From Thermoanaerobacter sp. (GTDB lineage: Bacteria; Bacillota; Thermoanaerobacteria; Thermoanaerobacterales; Thermoanaerobacteraceae), in assembly GCA_014896455.1 (NCBI GenBank), contig JADBKJ010000006.1:1-64000 (forward strand): DNA of 64,000 nt, written 5' to 3'. Positions 18,483 through 27,465 of this stretch are shown piece by piece. The notes under the pieces are model-generated. The model saw nothing but the letters and a program-made list of their open reading frames with translations, did not search any database and was not told the origin of the DNA. How positions within the stretch are numbered: position 1 is the first letter of the stretch; each line of letters starts with the position of its first letter. The position numbers were made by a program, and so were the translations under genes.

Positions 18483-19130
18483 ATGGCAGTCAACTTTTTG
18501 GAGAACAACGTAGTTGTAGTTGTAGGAAAAATTTTTACTGATTTAGAGTACAGTCATGAACTATATGGCGAAGAATTTTTTAATTTTATTTTGGAAGTGC
18601 CAAGATTGAGTGAGACAAAAGATTATCTTCCGGTTACTATTTCTAACCGCCTGTTTGAAGGTATGAATTTACAGGTAGGCACAAGGATAAAGATTGAAGG
18701 GCAATTGAGGTCTTATAATAGGAAATCTCCAGAAGAAGGGAAAAATAAATTAATTTTGACCATATTTGCACGGGACATAATGACTATACCTGAGGAGGAA
18801 GTAGTAAAAAATCCAAATGAAATTTTTTTGGACGGCTTTATTTGCAAAAAACCTGTTTATAGAACTACTCCTTTTGGGAGAGAGATAACTGATTTATTAA
18901 TTGCGGTAAATAGGCCTTATAACAAATCTGATTACATACCTGTCATAGCGTGGGGAAGAAATGCAAAGTTTTCTGAAAAGTTAGAAATAGGAGATCGTAT
19001 ACGTTTATGGGGAAGAGTACAGAGTAGGGAATACCAAAAAAAACTGGGCGATGAAGTGGTTACAAAGGTCGCTTATGAGGTTTCTATTACGAGAATGGAA
19101 GTGGTTGAAAAAGAATTACAAAAGAGTTAG
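18483..19130 (+). CDS. Single-strand-binding-like protein with two OB folds
   Basis: 215 residues made of two similar halves. Each looks like an OB-fold of the SSB family: residues ~8-100 (VVVVGKIFTDLEYSHEL... IKIEGQLRSYNRK) and ~115-205 (NEIFLDGFICKKPVYRTTPFGREITDLLIAVNR... RLWGRVQSREYQKK). There is no acidic C-terminal SSB tail, so it is not the canonical replication SSB. It is followed 36 bp later by cobO, possibly in one transcript. A nucleic-acid-binding role is inferred. Confidence 0.75.
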   Translation: MAVNFLENNVVVVVGKIFTDLEYSHELYGEEFFNFILEVPRLSETKDYLPVTISNRLFEGMNLQVGTRIKIEGQLRSYNRKSPEEGKNKLILTIFARDIMTIPEEEVVKNPNEIFLDGFICKKPVYRTTPFGREITDLLIAVNRPYNKSDYIPVIAWGRNAKFSEKLEIGDRIRLWGRVQSREYQKKLGDEVVTKVAYEVSITRMEVVEKELQKS

Positions 19131-19166
19131 AATGGAAATAACAGAGGACACAAGGGGGAATGAGTT

Positions 19167-19694
19167 TTGGAGAGAGGACTTATACAAATTTATACTGGAG
19201 ATGGCAAAGGAAAGACGACGGCTTCTATTGGACTTGGCATAAGAGCAGTGGGAAGAGGCTTTAAAGTTTATATGGTACAATTTCTGAAAGGCACGGATAC
19301 AGGGGAGTTGCATACACTTAAGAATATTGAAAATTTCAAGGTTTTTAGGTTTCAATCAACAGAAAAGTTTTTTTGGAGTTTAAATGAAGAGGAAAAGAAG
19401 ATTCTTGCTGAGGATATGAAGAAAGCCTATGAATTTGTTGTAGATGTTCTACAAAACAAAAAGTGCGATATTTTAATTTTAGATGAGATAATGGCGGCAA
19501 TACATAGTAAAATGTACACAGTGGAAGATGTGTTAAAGCTAATAGATATGAAACCGACGGAGATGGAATTGGTTTTGACAGGAAGGAGTGCTCCTCAGGA
19601 GATAATTGAAAAAGCGGATTTGGTTACAGAAATGAAAGCGATTAAACATCCTTTTGAAAAAGGAATACCAGCGAGATACGGAATAGAATACTAA
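19167..19694 (+). CDS. cobO: Cob(I)alamin adenosyltransferase (CobA/BtuR type)
   Basis: A 175-residue cytosolic enzyme that adenosylates corrinoids with ATP. The unusual P-loop YTGDGKGKTTASIGLGIRAVGRG is at residues ~9-31, the Mg/ATP region is ILILDEIMAA, and LTGRSAPQEIIEKADLVTEM is family-typical. The start is TTG 19167 after AAGGGGG; no in-frame ATG is available. It allows B12-dependent enzymes to use salvaged corrinoid. Confidence 0.92.
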   Translation: MERGLIQIYTGDGKGKTTASIGLGIRAVGRGFKVYMVQFLKGTDTGELHTLKNIENFKVFRFQSTEKFFWSLNEEEKKILAEDMKKAYEFVVDVLQNKKCDILILDEIMAAIHSKMYTVEDVLKLIDMKPTEMELVLTGRSAPQEIIEKADLVTEMKAIKHPFEKGIPARYGIEY

Positions 19695-19722
19695 AACACC
19701 CGACAAAATCGGGTGTTTTATT
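19689..19722. terminator. Bidirectional terminator between cobO and dapH
   Basis: A stem AAAACACCCGA / TCGGGTGTTTT with T-rich flanks on both strands serves the convergent genes cobO and dapH. Confidence 0.85.
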
Positions 19723-20447
19723 TAACCTCGCAAGTCTTCCATGAGTTTTGTTTTTTCACGGGTTTTGTCGTCTACTATTTTTACAATCTTTGCTGGAACT
19801 CCTGCAACTACTGTGTTGGGTGGTACATCTTCTGTCACAACTGATCCTGCTGCTACAACAGCCCCATGACCTACTCTTACTCCTTCTAATATAACTGCGT
19901 TTGCCCCAACAAGTACGTTATCTTCAAGCACAACTGGTACACTGCTGGGGGGTTCTAATACCCCGGCTATAACAGCTCCAGCTCCTACATGGACGTTTTT
20001 GCCTATAATTCCTCTGGCGCCTATTACTGCGTTCATGTCTATCATAGAATTTTCACCAATTTCTGCACCTATGTTTATTACTGCTCCCATCATTATCACA
20101 GCGTTTTTGCCTATTTTTACTCGATCTCTAATTATTGCACCTGGTTCTATTCTCGCGTCAAGATGCTTAATATCCAGCAAAGGAATTGCAGAATTTCTGC
20201 GGTCGTACTCTAAGCGATGATATTTTATTTTATCTTTATTTGCTTCAATCAATTTTTCAACGACATCTAGTTCTCCAAAAACGATTTTAAAGTTGTCACA
20301 GCCATATACTTCTAATTCTTCGGTTTCTTCAATTTCTATATTCCCTTGTATGTAAGCTCTAACAGGTGTGGATTTTTTTGCTTCTTTGATATATTTTGCA
20401 ATTTCATAAGGGTTTGTCAAGTTATCATTTGTGCTCAAAATTATCAT
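19722..20447 (-). CDS. dapH: Tetrahydrodipicolinate N-acetyltransferase
   Basis: 241 residues. It acetylates 2,3,4,5-tetrahydrodipicolinate in the acetylase branch of the diaminopimelate/lysine pathway. An N-terminal alpha/beta part (~1-85) precedes a left-handed beta-helix of hexapeptide repeats ([22 protein letters not shown]..), with the acetyl-CoA site region ending [12 protein letters not shown]. It overlaps dapB by 4 nt. It is last in the asd-dapA-dapB-dapH operon. Confidence 0.95.
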   Translation of the reverse strand: MIILSTNDNLTNPYEIAKYIKEAKKSTPVRAYIQGNIEIEETEELEVYGCDNFKIVFGELDVVEKLIEANKDKIKYHRLEYDRRNSAIPLLDIKHLDARIEPGAIIRDRVKIGKNAVIMMGAVINIGAEIGENSMIDMNAVIGARGIIGKNVHVGAGAVIAGVLEPPSSVPVVLEDNVLVGANAVILEGVRVGHGAVVAAGSVVTEDVPPNTVVAGVPAKIVKIVDDKTREKTKLMEDLRG

Positions 20448-21199
20448 CCTTTCTTCACAAGGTCTTCCATTGTATATAAGCCAGGTTTTTGATTTATTAT
20501 GAATTTTGCAGCTTGTAGGGCACCATAACCAAAAATTTCACGGGATTGGGCAGAGTGACTTATGGTGATTACTTCATCGTGACCTGCAAAAATTACTTGA
20601 TGTTCACCCACAATTGTGCCACCCCTTACCGCGTGTATTCCTAACTCGGTTGGCTTTCTCTGTTCAGTTTTAGTATGGCGTCCATACACGTATTCCTTTT
20701 TGTAATTTAGCACTTGGTTTATGCTATCTGCAATCATTAACGCAGTGCCACTTGGAGCATCTTTTTTCATATTGTGATGCTTTTCTATTATTTCTATGTC
20801 AAAATCCTGCTGTAAGATTTTTGCAGCCTCTTTTACAAGGTTTATAAGTATGTTCACTCCAAGGGACATATTGGCAGATTTAAAAATCGGTATTTCTTTT
20901 GATGCTTCTTCTATGACCTTTAATTCTTCTTCACTAAGTCCAGTCGTGGCAATGACTACAGGAAGCTTCTTTTGTAGAGCGGCTTTCACTAAATTAGGTA
21001 CAGCTTCATGGTATGAAAAGTCAATTACTACATCTGCTTCTTCTTTTACATCTTTTAATTCGCTGTAAACAGGAAAGTCGAGAGGAGAAGTATTTTTATC
21101 TACTCCCGCTACGACTTTGAAATCAGGATTTTCTGCTGCTAATTTTGTTATTACTTTTCCCATTTTTCCATTACAGCCATGAATTATTATTCTAATCAT
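20444..21199 (-). CDS. dapB: 4-hydroxy-tetrahydrodipicolinate reductase
   Basis: 251 residues. The N-terminal Rossmann motif [12 protein letters not shown] binds NAD(P)H. The catalytic/substrate motif [15 protein letters not shown] is at residues ~133-147, and the substrate loop follows ([16 protein letters not shown]). It touches both neighbours (stop/start overlap with dapA and dapH), showing translational coupling. Confidence 0.96.
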   Translation of the reverse strand: MIRIIIHGCNGKMGKVITKLAAENPDFKVVAGVDKNTSPLDFPVYSELKDVKEEADVVIDFSYHEAVPNLVKAALQKKLPVVIATTGLSEEELKVIEEASKEIPIFKSANMSLGVNILINLVKEAAKILQQDFDIEIIEKHHNMKKDAPSGTALMIADSINQVLNYKKEYVYGRHTKTEQRKPTELGIHAVRGGTIVGEHQVIFAGHDEVITISHSAQSREIFGYGALQAAKFIINQKPGLYTMEDLVKKG

Positions 21200-22098
21200 T
21201 AATTTGCCTCCTTCAGCAAACCGTATTTTGTAAGAACAGATTTCAAATATTCTAAGTTTTTATCGCTCATTTCAACAAGTGGGAGGCGCAAAGGTCCTAC
21301 ATTAAATCCCATTAAGTTCATAGCAGTTTTTACGGGTATAGGATTTGTTTCTATAAAAAGGGCTTTATTTAGAGGATTAAGTTCTAACTGCATGTCTCTT
21401 GCCCTTTCAATATCTCCATTTAAATAAGCGGTTGTCATTTCATGTATTTTTGCCGGGATTATATTTGCCGTGACGGATATTACACCTAAGCCACCTAAAG
21501 ACATTATTGGTATTACTTGGTCGTCATTTCCTGAGTATATTTCAAAAGATTTACCCATAATACGGGCAATTTCAGCTACCTGTACGATGTCACCACTAGC
21601 TTCTTTCACTCCAACTACGTTGTCTACATGTTTACTCAATTCAAGATAAGTTTCTGGCAGCATGTTGAGAGATGTCCTGCTGGGGACATTATAGATAATA
21701 ATAGGTATGTCTACGTGTCTTGCTATTTCCGCAAAGTGAACCACTAATCCCTTTTGTGTTGTTTTGTTGTAATAAGGTGTTATAACTAAAAGAGCATCAG
21801 CACCTGCAGATTGAGCATATTCACTCATTTCAACAGCATGGGCAGTGTTGTTAGAACCGGTACCTGCAATTACAGGTATTCTTCCGGCGACTTTCTCTAC
21901 TGTAAATTTAATTGCCGCTTGTTGCTCTTCTTGTGTCATTGTAGAGGCTTCACCAGTGGTACCACATATGATGATAGCATCAGTTCCTTCTTTGATATGC
22001 CATTCAATAAGCTCGCCAAGTTTTTCAAAATTTACGCCCTCTTCTTTAAATGGAGTAACAATAGCGACACCTGACCCTTTAAAAACAGGCATAATCAT
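21199..22098 (-). CDS. dapA: 4-hydroxy-tetrahydrodipicolinate synthase
   Basis: A 299-residue TIM-barrel aldolase condensing aspartate semialdehyde with pyruvate. The pyruvate-binding GTTGEASTM, catalytic Tyr in [10 protein letters not shown] and Schiff-base Lys in [10 protein letters not shown] are present. It is the second gene of the lysine/DAP operon, 7 bp after asd. Confidence 0.96.
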   Translation of the reverse strand: MIMPVFKGSGVAIVTPFKEEGVNFEKLGELIEWHIKEGTDAIIICGTTGEASTMTQEEQQAAIKFTVEKVAGRIPVIAGTGSNNTAHAVEMSEYAQSAGADALLVITPYYNKTTQKGLVVHFAEIARHVDIPIIIYNVPSRTSLNMLPETYLELSKHVDNVVGVKEASGDIVQVAEIARIMGKSFEIYSGNDDQVIPIMSLGGLGVISVTANIIPAKIHEMTTAYLNGDIERARDMQLELNPLNKALFIETNPIPVKTAMNLMGFNVGPLRLPLVEMSDKNLEYLKSVLTKYGLLKEAN

Positions 22099-22105
22099 TC
22101 TCCTT

Positions 22106-23095
22106 TCACATATCTTTAATTAAAAGTTCTGCTATTTGAACGGCATTTGTTGCCGCTCCTTTTCTTATGTTGTCGGCTACAATCCACATGTTAAGACCGC
22201 TGTAAACTGTCTCATCTCTTCTTATTCTACCTACAAAAACTTCATCTTTTCCTGTAGCATAAGTTGCAAGAGGATAAATGTTGTTTTGAGGATCGTCTTG
22301 TACAACAACTCCCGGGGCATGTTTTAAGACTTCTATTAGTTCTTCCATTTCATAAGGCCGTGCAAATTCTACATTGACAGATTCGCTGTGAGAGTTTGCA
22401 ACAGGTACTCTTACTGTGGTTGGAGATACCTTTATTGAACTATCTCCCATGATCTTCTTGGTTTCGTTTATCATCTTTAATTCTTCTTTTGTGTATCCGT
22501 TTGGTGCGAAAGAATCAATGTGAGGAATACAGTTGTTCGCAATAGGATGGGGAAATACTTTGCATGGTTCTTCTCTTAAACTTCTTTCAAGGTCATCTAC
22601 GCCTTTTTTACCTGCTCCAGACACTGCTTGATAGGTGGATACCACTATTCTTTTTATTTTATATTTGTCGTGAAGAGGCTTTAAAGGAACTACCATTTGA
22701 ATGGTAGAGCAATTGGGATTTGCTATTATTCCTTTGTGCCATGAAATGTCCTCCGGATTTACTTCAGGGACAACTAAAGGTACATTTTCATCCATTCTCC
22801 ACGCGCTGGAATTGTCAATTACGACTATGCCGTGAGAAGCAGCTATCGGAGCAAATTGTTTGCTTATAGTTGCACCAGCGGAAAAAAGAGCGATTTGAAT
22901 GTCTCTTTTAAAACTTTCTTCAGTAAGTTCTTCTACAATGTATTCATTACCTCTAAATGTGATTTTTTGACCTGCAGATTTTGAAGAAGCAAATAGATAA
23001 AGTTTGTCAACTGGGAAATTTCTATCTTCCATTACTTTAAGAAAAGTCCTACCTACCATTCCGGTAGCTCCTACAATTGCTACATTAAATCCCAT
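22106..23095 (-). CDS. asd: Aspartate-semialdehyde dehydrogenase
   Basis: A 329-residue NADP-dependent enzyme making aspartate semialdehyde from aspartyl phosphate. The Rossmann motif [16 protein letters not shown], catalytic Cys in [11 protein letters not shown] and the substrate motif with His in [18 protein letters not shown] are visible. It is first in the operon; GAGGAGG lies before its ATG. I find no lysine riboswitch in the ~130 bp upstream. Confidence 0.96.
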   Translation of the reverse strand: MGFNVAIVGATGMVGRTFLKVMEDRNFPVDKLYLFASSKSAGQKITFRGNEYIVEELTEESFKRDIQIALFSAGATISKQFAPIAASHGIVVIDNSSAWRMDENVPLVVPEVNPEDISWHKGIIANPNCSTIQMVVPLKPLHDKYKIKRIVVSTYQAVSGAGKKGVDDLERSLREEPCKVFPHPIANNCIPHIDSFAPNGYTKEELKMINETKKIMGDSSIKVSPTTVRVPVANSHSESVNVEFARPYEMEELIEVLKHAPGVVVQDDPQNNIYPLATYATGKDEVFVGRIRRDETVYSGLNMWIVADNIRKGAATNAVQIAELLIKDM

Positions 23096-23229
23096 TATTA
23101 TCCTCCTCTAAAGTTCTAAAATTATGACATTATTTCAATTATACACTGCATTAAAGCAGGTTTATTTAATTTAAAATATATCATTATTATTATATGAAGT
23201 CAATAAAATAAGGATTACAGATGAACAAA

Positions 23230-23263
23230 AAGCCTAAAAAGTAATTTTTTACTTTTTAGGCTT
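23230..23263 (-). terminator. Terminator of the ABC exporter operon, abutted by a repeat element
   Basis: A 14-bp stem AAGCCTAAAAAGTA with its complement, followed on the minus strand by TTTTTGTTC. It terminates the ABC genes at 23369-26923. Repeat-element copy 1 starts directly at its edge (CAGACTG at 23264). Confidence 0.8.
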
Positions 23264-23328
23264 CAGACTGTAGACAAACTTTCGAAAATAGGATATTTTG
23301 CAATCGGTGCGACTTGTGACAAAGCGGC
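23264..23328 (+). mobile_element. Truncated copy (1) of the ~265-bp terminator-associated MITE
   Basis: The first ~65 bp of the repeat (CAGACTGTAGACAAACTTTCG..., GGATATTTTGCAATCGGTGC, ACTTGTGACAAAGCGG) match copies 2 and 4. Homology stops at CCCGGCACTC. It lies directly against the hairpin at 23230-23263, as the complete copies do, but has no second hairpin copy because its other end is lost. Confidence 0.8.
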
Positions 23329-23368
23329 CCGGCACTCAAATAGTATGTCCCTCATAAATCTTGGTATG

Positions 23369-25162
23369 CTAGTTGGCTTTTCTTTCTAATAATTGGTCTT
23401 TGTATTGCAACATATATAAGTTATAATACAGACCTTTCTTTTGCAAAAGCTCGTTGTGAGTACCCATTTCTCTTATGCGTCCCTTGTGAAGTACAATTAT
23501 TTTATCTGCATGCTGTATTGTAGATAGTCTATGAGCTATTACAAGGGTAGTACGGCCTTTTGTTAGTTTTTTTAATGCATCTTGTATAAGTCTTTCTGTT
23601 TCTGTATCAATATTCGCTGTTGCTTCATCTAATACTAATATTTTTGGATTAAAAGCTAAAGCTCTTGCAAAGGCTAAAAGCTGTCTCTGACCGGCTGACA
23701 GAGTAGAACCTCTTTCGGTTACTTTTGACTCATAGCCTTCTGGAAGTTTTTTTATAAAGTGATGAGCATTTACATATTTTGCTACCATGTAAATATCGTT
23801 GTCTGTTATGTTTTTGTTGTTTAGTCTTATGTTTGATTTAATATCTCCCGTAAAAAGAAAGACATCTTGTAATACCACACCTATATGTTTTCTTAAATCT
23901 TGTTGTCTTACTTTTCTTATGTCAATTCCGTCAATTAAAATTTCTCCTTTTTGTATGTCATACTCCAAGTCAGTTTTTTGCTGCAATATTTGTCTTTCCA
24001 TCTCTCCTGCAGTTGCAAGTAGATTAAAATTCATTAAAGCGTATACCTTGCTGCTGAGCTTTATCTCCTTTATAATAATTATATCACCACTTGCATCTTC
24101 CAAAGGAAATTCAAAAATTCTTCCCTGTTCTTTTCTATCGTTTCAAAGCCAAGTAGGTACGGCTTACTCTGTTTCTTCCCTAAAGCAAGAACGACTGAAT
24201 TTATTTTTCATCCAGAATCAGCTTTGAGTGTAATGGGAAATAAATTTATTCAATGTATGATAATTTACAAAAGCGTAAAGTACGCCAAATTCAATTTTGT
24301 GAGATATTATGTCTTTCCCACCATACCAGATTAAAAGAGCCAAAGTTAAAGAATATATTACATCCATAGAAGGACGGAATATTGCAAAAATTGTAAGCTG
24401 CCTCATGTTAGCGTCATAATAATCTTTATTTATTTTTTCAAATTCTTTGCTTTTTTTGTGCTCTGTTACAAAAAGTTGTACAATTTTCATCCCACTTATA
24501 TGTTCTGAAAGAAAAGCATTTATTCTGGCAAGGCGAACTCTTACAAGTCTATAGGCTTGTGAAGCTAATTTTCTGTATATATACATTCCTCCAATAATTA
24601 ACGGAGCAGTAGAGAGGCTGATTAATGCAAGCTTTACATTATAACTTAGCATTGCAATGATTATTCCTAATATTATAAAGATATCATTAAAAAGGTTTGC
24701 TATAACACTTGTGTACAATTCATTTAAAGTGTCAGTGTCATTTGTAACACGGGTCACCAACCTTCCTACAGGGTTTTTATCAAAAAATGATAATGATAAA
24801 CTTTGTAGATGTTCAAATATTTGTTGTCTTAAGTTAAAGATTATTTTTTGCCCCGTGTACTGAATCAAATAAATCTGTCCGTAATTTATGATAAAGGCTA
24901 CAGTTATGATTATTAGATACAAAATTCCTATATGTGTAACGCCATTTATTGCTTCTACTTTAGGAATGTTAGGATTATTTATATAATTATCAATAGCTTT
25001 TTGGACGAGGTATGGTCGTAAAAGATTTGATGCTGTTACTAAAAGTATACCTATAGCTGCTATAAAAATGTATAACCAGTAAGGTTTAGCGTATGTCAAA
25101 AGCCTTTTCATTATTTTAATGTCAAAAGGTTTAGTCATTACTTCTTCTTGTTGGTATTCCAT
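23369..25162 (-). pseudogene. ABC exporter half-transporter, broken by a foreign insert in its ATPase domain
   Basis: Reading on the minus strand, 25162-24256 encodes a normal exporter membrane domain with five to six spans (MKRLLTYAKPYWLYIF... FGVLYAFVNY). From about 23960 the ATPase domain resumes ([13 protein letters not shown]-loop VVLQDVF, signature LSAGQRQLL, Walker [15 protein letters not shown]-loop IAHRLST). The ~115 residues expected in between, including Walker A, are replaced by ~290 bp derived from treP with frameshifts and stops. The product cannot bind ATP normally. Its partner gene upstream has a degenerate Walker-B glutamate, so this broken half should have carried the catalytic site; the exporter is probably dead unless the sequence is misassembled. 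Confidence 0.88.
23963..24255 (-). repeat. Degraded inverted copy of a treP internal segment
   Basis: The reverse complement aligns along its length with treP 12483-12761. Shared blocks include CATTGAATAAATTTATTTCC, GTTCTTGCTTTAG, GGCTTTGAAACGATAGAAAA, GAAGAATTTTTGAATT, GGAGATAAAGCTC, GCAGCAAGGTATACGCTTTA and GATGGAAAGACAAATATTGC. Identity is roughly 80% by eye with many one-base indels, so no reading frame survives. It replaces the Walker A region of the ABC gene. Confidence 0.88.
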
Positions 25163-25174
25163 TTTATCACCGCC

Positions 25175-26923
25175 TTAAACCTCTTTTAATATTGCATCTT
25201 CTAATTGCTGTTTTTCGTATATGCTGTTATAAAGACCTTTTAGCTTAATAAGTTCTTCATGGGTTCCCCTTTCAACTATTTCTCCATTATCTAATACTAT
25301 GATTTCATCAGCGTTTTTTATAGTAGAGATCCTGTGAGAGACGATTATAGTTGTTCTATCTTTCATATATTCGCGTAAATTGTTTAGTATGGTTTCTTCT
25401 GTGTTTGTATCTACAGCAGAGAGACTATCATCTAAAATAAGGATTTTTGGTTCTTTTATTAAAGCCCTTGCGATAGCTATTCTTTGCTTTTGACCGCCTG
25501 AGAGCGTTACTCCTCTTTCGCCTACAATTGTTTGATATTGCTGTGGAAAGTCAATTATATCTTTATGTACATCTGCCATTGAAGCAAATTCTTGTATTTT
25601 TTCTAGAGGTTCTTCATTGACAAAAGCTATATTATTGGCTATAGTATCTGAAAATATAAAGTTGTCCTGAGGTACAAAACCTATGTTTTGTCTTAGAACT
25701 TTTAAAGGTATTTCGTTGATGTCATGCCCATCAATAAATATGGTATCTTGCGGTACTTTATAAAGTCTTGCGAGTAAATTTACAAGAGTGCTTTTACCAC
25801 TGCCGGTTTTACCTATTATAGCCAGAGTTTTTCCCTTTGGAAGGCTTATATTTATATTTTTTAAAACAGGAGGTAGGCCTTTTTTATAAGAAAATGAGAG
25901 ATTTTTTATCTCTATATTTCCGTCAATCACTGTAATATTTGGATCTGCACAGTTGTCTGTTATTTCTGGTCCTTCACTGAAAATTTTATTAAGCCTTTCC
26001 ATAGAAGCAGAACCTCTTTGAAAAATATTTATCACCCAACCAAAAGCCATCATAGGCCAGATGAGCATTCCAAGGTAACTGGTAAATGCTACAAAATCGC
26101 CCAAGGTGATTATCCCTTTTATTACTTGTATTCCACCGTAAAGCAAAGCTATTGTAAAACTTAATGCTGCTAAAAATTGAACAGTAGGGTCAAATAATCC
26201 CCAGATTTTAATCATGTTCATATTTGTTTTAAAATTTCTTAAATTTTCCTGTCTGAAGTTTTCTATTTCTTCTTTTTCTTGAACAAAGGCTTTAATAACT
26301 CTTATACCGGATATGCTTTCTTGAACTTTATCTGTTAAAGAGGAAAAAGCTTCTTGAACTTTTAAAAATCTTGAGTGAATGAGTTTGCCAAAACGACTGA
26401 CCACCAGTGCAATAACTGGCAAAGGGAGTAAAGCTAAAATAGTAAGTTTTGGATCAATCGTAAATACCATTATAAGTATTATAGATATGCCTAAAAATGA
26501 TGCGTCTACAGACATTATAATTCCAGGCCCTGCTACCATTCTGACGGCGTTTATGTCATTTGTGGCATGAGCCATTAAATCACCTGTTTTGTGTTCATTG
26601 TAATATTGTGGTGAAAGTTCAAGAAACTTAGCAAAAAGTTGTTCCCTTAGTTCTTTTTCCAAAAGCCTTGACATCCCCATTATTTTCATACGCCAAATAA
26701 ATCTAAAAGCAAATACTAAAATAGCTATACCTATTATCCAAAACGAATACGTTAATAGTACTTTCGGAGTTAAATCTTTACTTTTAAATAAATCAGTTAC
26801 TGAACCTAGTAAATGGGGAACTATCATTTGAAGTAAGTCTACTGCTAATAAAAAAATTATACCTATTATGTAATCCCACTTGTGCTTTTTTATAAATGGG
26901 ATAATTGTTGTAAAACTTTTCAT
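25175..26923 (-). CDS. ABC exporter half-transporter (degenerate-site subunit of a heterodimer)
   Basis: A 582-residue intact exporter subunit from ATG 26923 (AGGGGGG before it). Six membrane spans (~1-310) are followed by an ATPase domain with Walker A GKTGSGKSTLVN, Q-loop FVPQDNF, signature LSGGQKQR, Walker B LILDDSLSAVD and H-loop VSHRIST. The catalytic glutamate after Walker B is Asp, the usual mark of the non-catalytic nucleotide site in heterodimeric exporters (BmrC/D, TM287/288 type). It precedes its now broken partner by 12 bp. The substrate is unknown; drugs or lipids are typical. Confidence 0.9.
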   Translation of the reverse strand: MKSFTTIIPFIKKHKWDYIIGIIFLLAVDLLQMIVPHLLGSVTDLFKSKDLTPKVLLTYSFWIIGIAILVFAFRFIWRMKIMGMSRLLEKELREQLFAKFLELSPQYYNEHKTGDLMAHATNDINAVRMVAGPGIIMSVDASFLGISIILIMVFTIDPKLTILALLPLPVIALVVSRFGKLIHSRFLKVQEAFSSLTDKVQESISGIRVIKAFVQEKEEIENFRQENLRNFKTNMNMIKIWGLFDPTVQFLAALSFTIALLYGGIQVIKGIITLGDFVAFTSYLGMLIWPMMAFGWVINIFQRGSASMERLNKIFSEGPEITDNCADPNITVIDGNIEIKNLSFSYKKGLPPVLKNINISLPKGKTLAIIGKTGSGKSTLVNLLARLYKVPQDTIFIDGHDINEIPLKVLRQNIGFVPQDNFIFSDTIANNIAFVNEEPLEKIQEFASMADVHKDIIDFPQQYQTIVGERGVTLSGGQKQRIAIARALIKEPKILILDDSLSAVDTNTEETILNNLREYMKDRTTIIVSHRISTIKNADEIIVLDNGEIVERGTHEELIKLKGLYNSIYEKQQLEDAILKEV

Positions 26924-27023
26924 AAAATCCCCCCTGAAACTACAGACAGGCATAATTATTTTTGGATATAATATAATTATAACGTAAACATTTAAAATTT
27001 CAAAAAAGGAAGGAGGTGTTAAA

Positions 27024-27305
27024 ATGTGGAATTATAAACTCAAGAAAATATCTGTTTTGTCAGTTTTTAAATTTACTTTGATTTACGGGATTGTGATAGG
27101 CCTAATTCTGGGACTCATTGGCGGTTTATTTGGTGGATTTTTTGCAGACAGCTTTGGAGCTTTTGGTGCAGGAATAATTGGTGGCCTCATTGGAGGAATA
27201 GTTTATGGCATAATTTTTTCTATAGTTAGTGCTTTTGGAGCATGGCTTTTCAACGTAGTTTCTGGCTGGATTGATGGCATTGACATACTAGTAGAGAAAA
27301 AATAG
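27024..27305 (+). CDS. Small glycine-rich membrane protein
   Basis: A 93-residue protein with two or three hydrophobic glycine-zipper-like segments (GLILGLIGGLFGGFFADSFGAFGAGIIGGLIGG, quoted in part: GLIGGLFGGFF) and a short charged C-terminus. A strong GGAGG precedes ATG 27024. No family name is assigned. It is transcribed before, but separately from, glnA. Confidence 0.7.
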   Translation: MWNYKLKKISVLSVFKFTLIYGIVIGLILGLIGGLFGGFFADSFGAFGAGIIGGLIGGIVYGIIFSIVSAFGAWLFNVVSGWIDGIDILVEKK

Positions 27306-27326
27306 AAAAAAATTATTAAAACTATA

Positions 27327-27354
27327 TTGCATTGTGAAATAAATGTGATATAAT
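27327..27354 (+). promoter_or_regulatory. SigA-type promoter of glnA
   Basis: TTGCAT, 16 bp, then TATAAT, about 35 bp before the structured leader at 27389. Confidence 0.65.
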
Positions 27355-27388
27355 ATTTTTTAGTTAAAATTTAATAATAATTTATAGG

Positions 27389-27452
27389 GAAGGCAAGGGC
27401 GTCTTCAAATGGGGTGGTGGTATCCTATTTGAGTGCGCCCTTAATTTTATTA
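27389..27452 (+). promoter_or_regulatory. ANTAR-type antitermination leader of glnA
   Basis: Two adjacent hexaloop hairpins can form. P1 is GAAGGC-AAGGGC-GTCTTC (27389-27406), with A at loop position 1 and G at position 4 as ANTAR proteins prefer. P2 is AAATGGGGT-GGTGGT-ATCCTATTT (27407-27430), with G at positions 1 and 4. A competing terminator pairs GGGCG..TCAAATGGG (from 27397) with CCTATTTGAGTGCGCCC (27424-27440) and ends TTAATTTTATTA. P1 and the terminator share bases, so they are mutually exclusive, the arrangement known for EutV/NasR-type control. Confidence 0.65.
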
Positions 27453-27465
27453 TAGGAGGAATATT

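Noticed and set aside
23096-23230. Lysine riboswitch or T-box before asd-dapA
   Set aside because: Only ~135 bp of AT-rich sequence without the conserved lysine-aptamer or T-box blocks.
24218-25162. Treating the 314-residue ABC membrane domain as an intact separate permease gene
   Set aside because: Its last residues (TLNKFISHYTQS) are treP-derived and the matching ATPase domain follows downstream on the same strand, so it is one broken gene.
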